This document shows positions 6,397-7,904 of a stretch of 7,904 nucleotides of DNA, one piece after another. Position 1 is the first letter of the stretch; the number at the start of each line of letters is the position of its first letter. The translations under genes and the position numbers were made by a program. This DNA comes from Propionibacteriaceae bacterium (GTDB lineage: Bacteria > Actinomycetota > Actinomycetes > Propionibacteriales > Propionibacteriaceae). The notes below the pieces were generated by a model that searched no databases, had not been told where the DNA came from, and was given only the letters and a program-made list of their open reading frames with translations. The DNA is taken from assembly GCA_031272685.1 (NCBI GenBank), contig JAISTI010000215.1, forward strand, positions 1 through 7,904, read 5' to 3'.

Positions 6397-6442
6397 AGGT
6401 TTGTGGACGGGTTTCCTGCCGCGCTGCTAGGGAATTGGGTAG

Positions 6443-6500
6443 TTTTCCACCCCGCCCACAGCCGCTACTACTACTACGAAGCTAAACATAAGTTAATGAG
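6443..6500 (+). other. Putative basal unwinding element: tandem DnaA boxes, DnaA-trios and AT-rich DUE
   Basis: In order: box TTTTCCACC (6443-6451), an abutting weak box CCGCCCACA (6452-6460), the GC spacer GCCG (6461-6464), four CTA triplets (6465-6476, 3'-GAT-5' on the lower strand) and then 23 bp that are 70% A/T. The order and polarity match the DnaA-box/GC/DnaA-trio module known from Bacillus subtilis, where DnaA passes from double-stranded boxes onto single-stranded trios. Function here is inferred from layout. Confidence 0.68.
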
Positions 6501-6542
6501 TCCAAGTCGGACCTGTGTGCGGGCCGACCCAATGCTGGAAGT

Positions 6543-6573
6543 TTGAGCGCCCCCGCCTGCCGCCCGATATTGT
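6543..6573 (+). promoter_or_regulatory. Weak candidate dnaN promoter
   Basis: TTGAGC (6543-6548) is followed by GATATT (6566-6571, 17-nt spacer) or TATTGT (6568-6573, 19-nt spacer). Transcription would begin about 20-25 nt before the dnaN start. The match is modest. Confidence 0.3.
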
Positions 6574-6602
6574 TGTGCCCAACTACCCAAAGGAGTTGGC
6601 TC

Positions 6603-6995
6603 ATGTTGATTCGCCTTGAACGTGACGTGCTGTCCGACGCGGTCGCCTGGGCTGCGCGTAGCCTGCCGATGCGGCCGAGCCTGCCCATCCTGTCCGGGCT
6701 GAAAATCGAGGCGGCCGACGGGACGGCTGTGCTCTCTAGCTTCGACTACGAGACGTCCGCGAAAATCACCGTCCCCGCCGAAGTGTCCCAAGAAGGCGTG
6801 ACACTCGTGTCGGGCAAGCTGCTGGCTGAAATCGCCCGTTCGCTGCCGAACCGCCCGGTTGAGTTGAAGTCGGACGAGAATTCCGTCGACATCACCTGCG
6901 GCAGCGCCCGGTTCACTTTGCAGACCCTTCCCATCGACGAGTATCCGCCACTGCCAGAGATGCCGCCGGTGGCTGGAAAGGTGAAGGCCGCGTAA
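6603..6995 (+). CDS. dnaN: DnaN fragment 1: beta-clamp domain I
   Basis: The translated product up to the TAA would be 130 residues, which is domain I plus the start of the interdomain linker (ending VKAA). It keeps the good ribosome-binding site. If the stop is real this is the only part made efficiently. It cannot form a clamp alone, since domains II and III carry the client-binding cleft and half of the dimer interface. Confidence 0.7.
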   Translation: MLIRLERDVLSDAVAWAARSLPMRPSLPILSGLKIEAADGTAVLSSFDYETSAKITVPAEVSQEGVTLVSGKLLAEIARSLPNRPVELKSDENSVDITCGSARFTLQTLPIDEYPPLPEMPPVAGKVKAA

Positions 6996-7007
6996 TTCGC
7001 GTCGGCG

Positions 7008-7757
7008 GTGCAGCAAGTGGTGGTGGCCGCCGGCCGTGACGAATTGCTGCCGATCTTCACCGGCGTGAAAATGGAGACGACTCCCGAGGAGATCGCGTTC
7101 TTGGCCACCGACCGCTATCGCATGGCGTTGCGGGAAATCCCATGGCAGGGGAAAGCGAAGGCCGAGACGTCGTCGTTGGTGCCCGGCAAAGTGTTGCTGG
7201 AGACGGCGAAGTCGCTGGCCGGCGCCGAAAACATCACCATCAGCCTGGGCCTCGAGGGAAATGAGGGAATCATCGGCTTCCAAGGCACCATCGGGGATGT
7301 CACTTCCGAAATCACCACCCGGCTCCTCGATGGGGATTTCCCGAAGGTGCGGCACCTGATGGAAATCAGCCCGCTGGTCACCGTCCGCGCCAACACCGCC
7401 GAGGTCATCGCCGCCGTCAAACGCGTCGCTCTCGTCGCCGAGCGGAACACCTCGATGCGCATGCTCATCGAGGCCGGAGGAATCACCTTGGAGGCCGCTA
7501 CCGGAGATCAAGCCCAAGCGGTCGAGGCGCTGGAAGCGGTCGTCGAGGATTTGGCGGGCACCGGCCTGAGCGTCACGGTTGCCGGGTTCAACCCACACTA
7601 TCTGCAAGACGCGCTGAACGTCGTCGAATCCCCCTTTATCAGCTTTGCCTTTACAGCTCCGGGCAAGCCTTGCGTGCTCATGCAGCTTCGGGAAATCGAC
7701 GGCGATCCACTTCCCGGCTACCGGCACGTCATCATGCTCATGCGGCTGCCTTCGTAG
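7008..7757 (+). CDS. dnaN: DnaN fragment 2: beta-clamp domains II and III
   Basis: The frame after the TAA stays open for 249 codons from GTG 7008-7010, 12 nt past the stop. It covers nearly all of domains II and III. No ribosome-binding site sits at the proper distance (the nearest AAGG is about 20 nt upstream), so any expression would need reinitiation or readthrough. The absence of further stops or indels means the interruption is recent or artefactual. Confidence 0.6.
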   Translation: MQQVVVAAGRDELLPIFTGVKMETTPEEIAFLATDRYRMALREIPWQGKAKAETSSLVPGKVLLETAKSLAGAENITISLGLEGNEGIIGFQGTIGDVTSEITTRLLDGDFPKVRHLMEISPLVTVRANTAEVIAAVKRVALVAERNTSMRMLIEAGGITLEAATGDQAQAVEALEAVVEDLAGTGLSVTVAGFNPHYLQDALNVVESPFISFAFTAPGKPCVLMQLREIDGDPLPGYRHVIMLMRLPS

Positions 7758-7766
7758 TCCGCGCAG

Positions 7767-7904
7767 ATGTTCGTCACCCACCTAAGCCTCGCCAGCTTTC
7801 GATCCTACGATTCGCTGGAACTTGCCCTGGGGCCGGGGGTGAGCACTTTCACCGGCCCGAACGGGCAGGGAAAGACCAACCTTGTCGAGGCTGTCGGCTA
7901 TCTC
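7767..7904 (+). CDS. recF: DNA replication/repair protein RecF, N-terminal part (runs off the right edge)
   Basis: The first 46 codons are present: [20 protein letters not shown], then a segment ending in the Walker A motif [17 protein letters not shown] at about 30-46. The beginning (LxLxxFRSYxxLEL) and [13 protein letters not shown] are diagnostic of RecF, an SMC-like ATPase that helps load RecA at gaps through RecFOR. The ATG at 7767-7769 is in the dnaN frame, 9 nt after its stop, and no upstream start is possible before that stop. No clear ribosome-binding site is visible, so coupling to dnaN translation is likely. The position after dnaN is canonical. Confidence 0.96.
   Translation, partial: MFVTHLSLASFRSYDSLELALGPGVSTFTGPNGQGKTNLVEAVGYL

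Larger units (their letters stand above)
6261..6602. other. oriC: Probable chromosomal origin of replication, oriC (dnaA-dnaN gap)
   Basis: This 342-bp gene-free stretch has a dense set of DnaA boxes. Strong ones are at 6261-6269, 6297-6305 (minus), 6367-6375, 6388-6396 and 6443-6451. Weaker relatives are at 6309-6317 (minus), 6329-6337 (minus), 6402-6410 (minus) and 6452-6460. To the right is a CTA repeat and an AT-rich stretch (6478-6500, 16 of 23 bases A/T) suited to unwinding. The last 90 bp hold a possible dnaN promoter and the AAAGGAG ribosome-binding site (6589-6595). All flanking genes read away from it. The location is standard for Actinomycetota. Confidence 0.9.
6603..7757 (+). pseudogene. 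dnaN: DNA polymerase III beta subunit (sliding clamp), interrupted by an in-frame TAA
   Basis: The beta clamp is a ring-shaped dimer of three-domain subunits that tethers DNA polymerase III to DNA. Reading through the stop gives about 384 residues, normal for the family. The start is ATG 6603-6605 with AAAGGAG seven bases upstream. Domain I is intact (residues 1 to about 125, RPSLPILSGLKIEA and YPPLPEMP). A TAA at 6993-6995 (codon 131) falls at the domain I/II junction. The same frame continues with FASAVQQVVVAAGRDELLPIF, which is clean domain II, then domain III (ATDRYRMALRE, FNPHYLQDALN). There is no indel; one base change from GAA or CAA explains the stop. The C terminus reads IMLMRLPS where the family has MPMRL or MPVRL, so the cleft proline is leucine, and the proline after the FPKVRHL segment is glutamate. 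It may be a sequencing error, a true pseudogene or a split gene. Confidence 0.9.

Noticed and set aside
6506..6528. Inverted repeat GTCGG/CCGAC downstream of the unwinding element
   Set aside because: Five-base arms with a 13-nt loop are expected by chance in GC-rich DNA.
6993..7010. Programmed stop-codon readthrough or an alternative genetic code in dnaN
   Set aside because: The TAA context shows no known readthrough signal, and every other gene here ends at ordinary stops including TAA (jag, yidD).
6474..7781. 435-codon minus-strand open frame opposite dnaN
   Set aside because: Antisense shadow; crosses the origin and has the His/Gly/Arg-rich composition of non-coding frames.

Overview
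This window is the chromosomal origin region of a high-GC Gram-positive bacterium (Actinomycetota). The gene order parB-parA-rsmG-jag-yidC-yidD-rnpA-rpmH, read leftward, facing dnaA-dnaN-recF, read rightward, is the classic actinobacterial origin neighbourhood. The GC-rich codon use, the 45-residue L34 protein and the short YidC of the Gram-positive type agree. The genus cannot be fixed from the sequence. A short DnaA (453 aa) with a tiny acidic domain II argues against Streptomyces or Mycobacterium.

Left arm (1-4632, all minus strand): rpmH (ribosomal protein L34) and rnpA (RNase P protein) are followed by yidD and yidC (membrane protein insertion), jag/khpB (KH-R3H RNA-binding protein), rsmG (16S rRNA G527 methyltransferase), parA and the start of parB (chromosome segregation). 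Most genes touch or overlap, so several are probably translationally coupled. A perfect 16-bp parS site lies inside the 5' end of parA. The only sizeable gap, 1051-1146 between rsmG and parA, holds the parA ribosome-binding site and a -10-like hexamer but no clear promoter or terminator.

Centre (4633-6602): the rpmH-dnaA gap carries divergent candidate promoters and two good DnaA boxes, one overlapping the putative dnaA -10. The 342-bp dnaA-dnaN gap is the probable oriC. It has a cluster of DnaA boxes, then a tandem box pair, a GC-rich spacer, a four-fold CTA run (DnaA-trio type) and an AT-rich stretch, which together look like a complete basal unwinding module. A 13-bp sequence (GATTCTTGTCCAA) occurs once on each side of dnaA.

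Right arm (6603-7904, plus strand): dnaN (sliding clamp) is interrupted by an in-frame TAA at 6993-6995, at the domain I/II junction, and also lacks the conserved proline of the C-terminal MPMRL-type motif. recF begins 9 nt after dnaN and runs off the window. All genes point away from oriC, so all are on the leading strand. The broken dnaN is the most unusual thing here: it is normally an essential single-copy gene, so this is either a sequence error, a decayed copy with a replacement elsewhere, or a split clamp.
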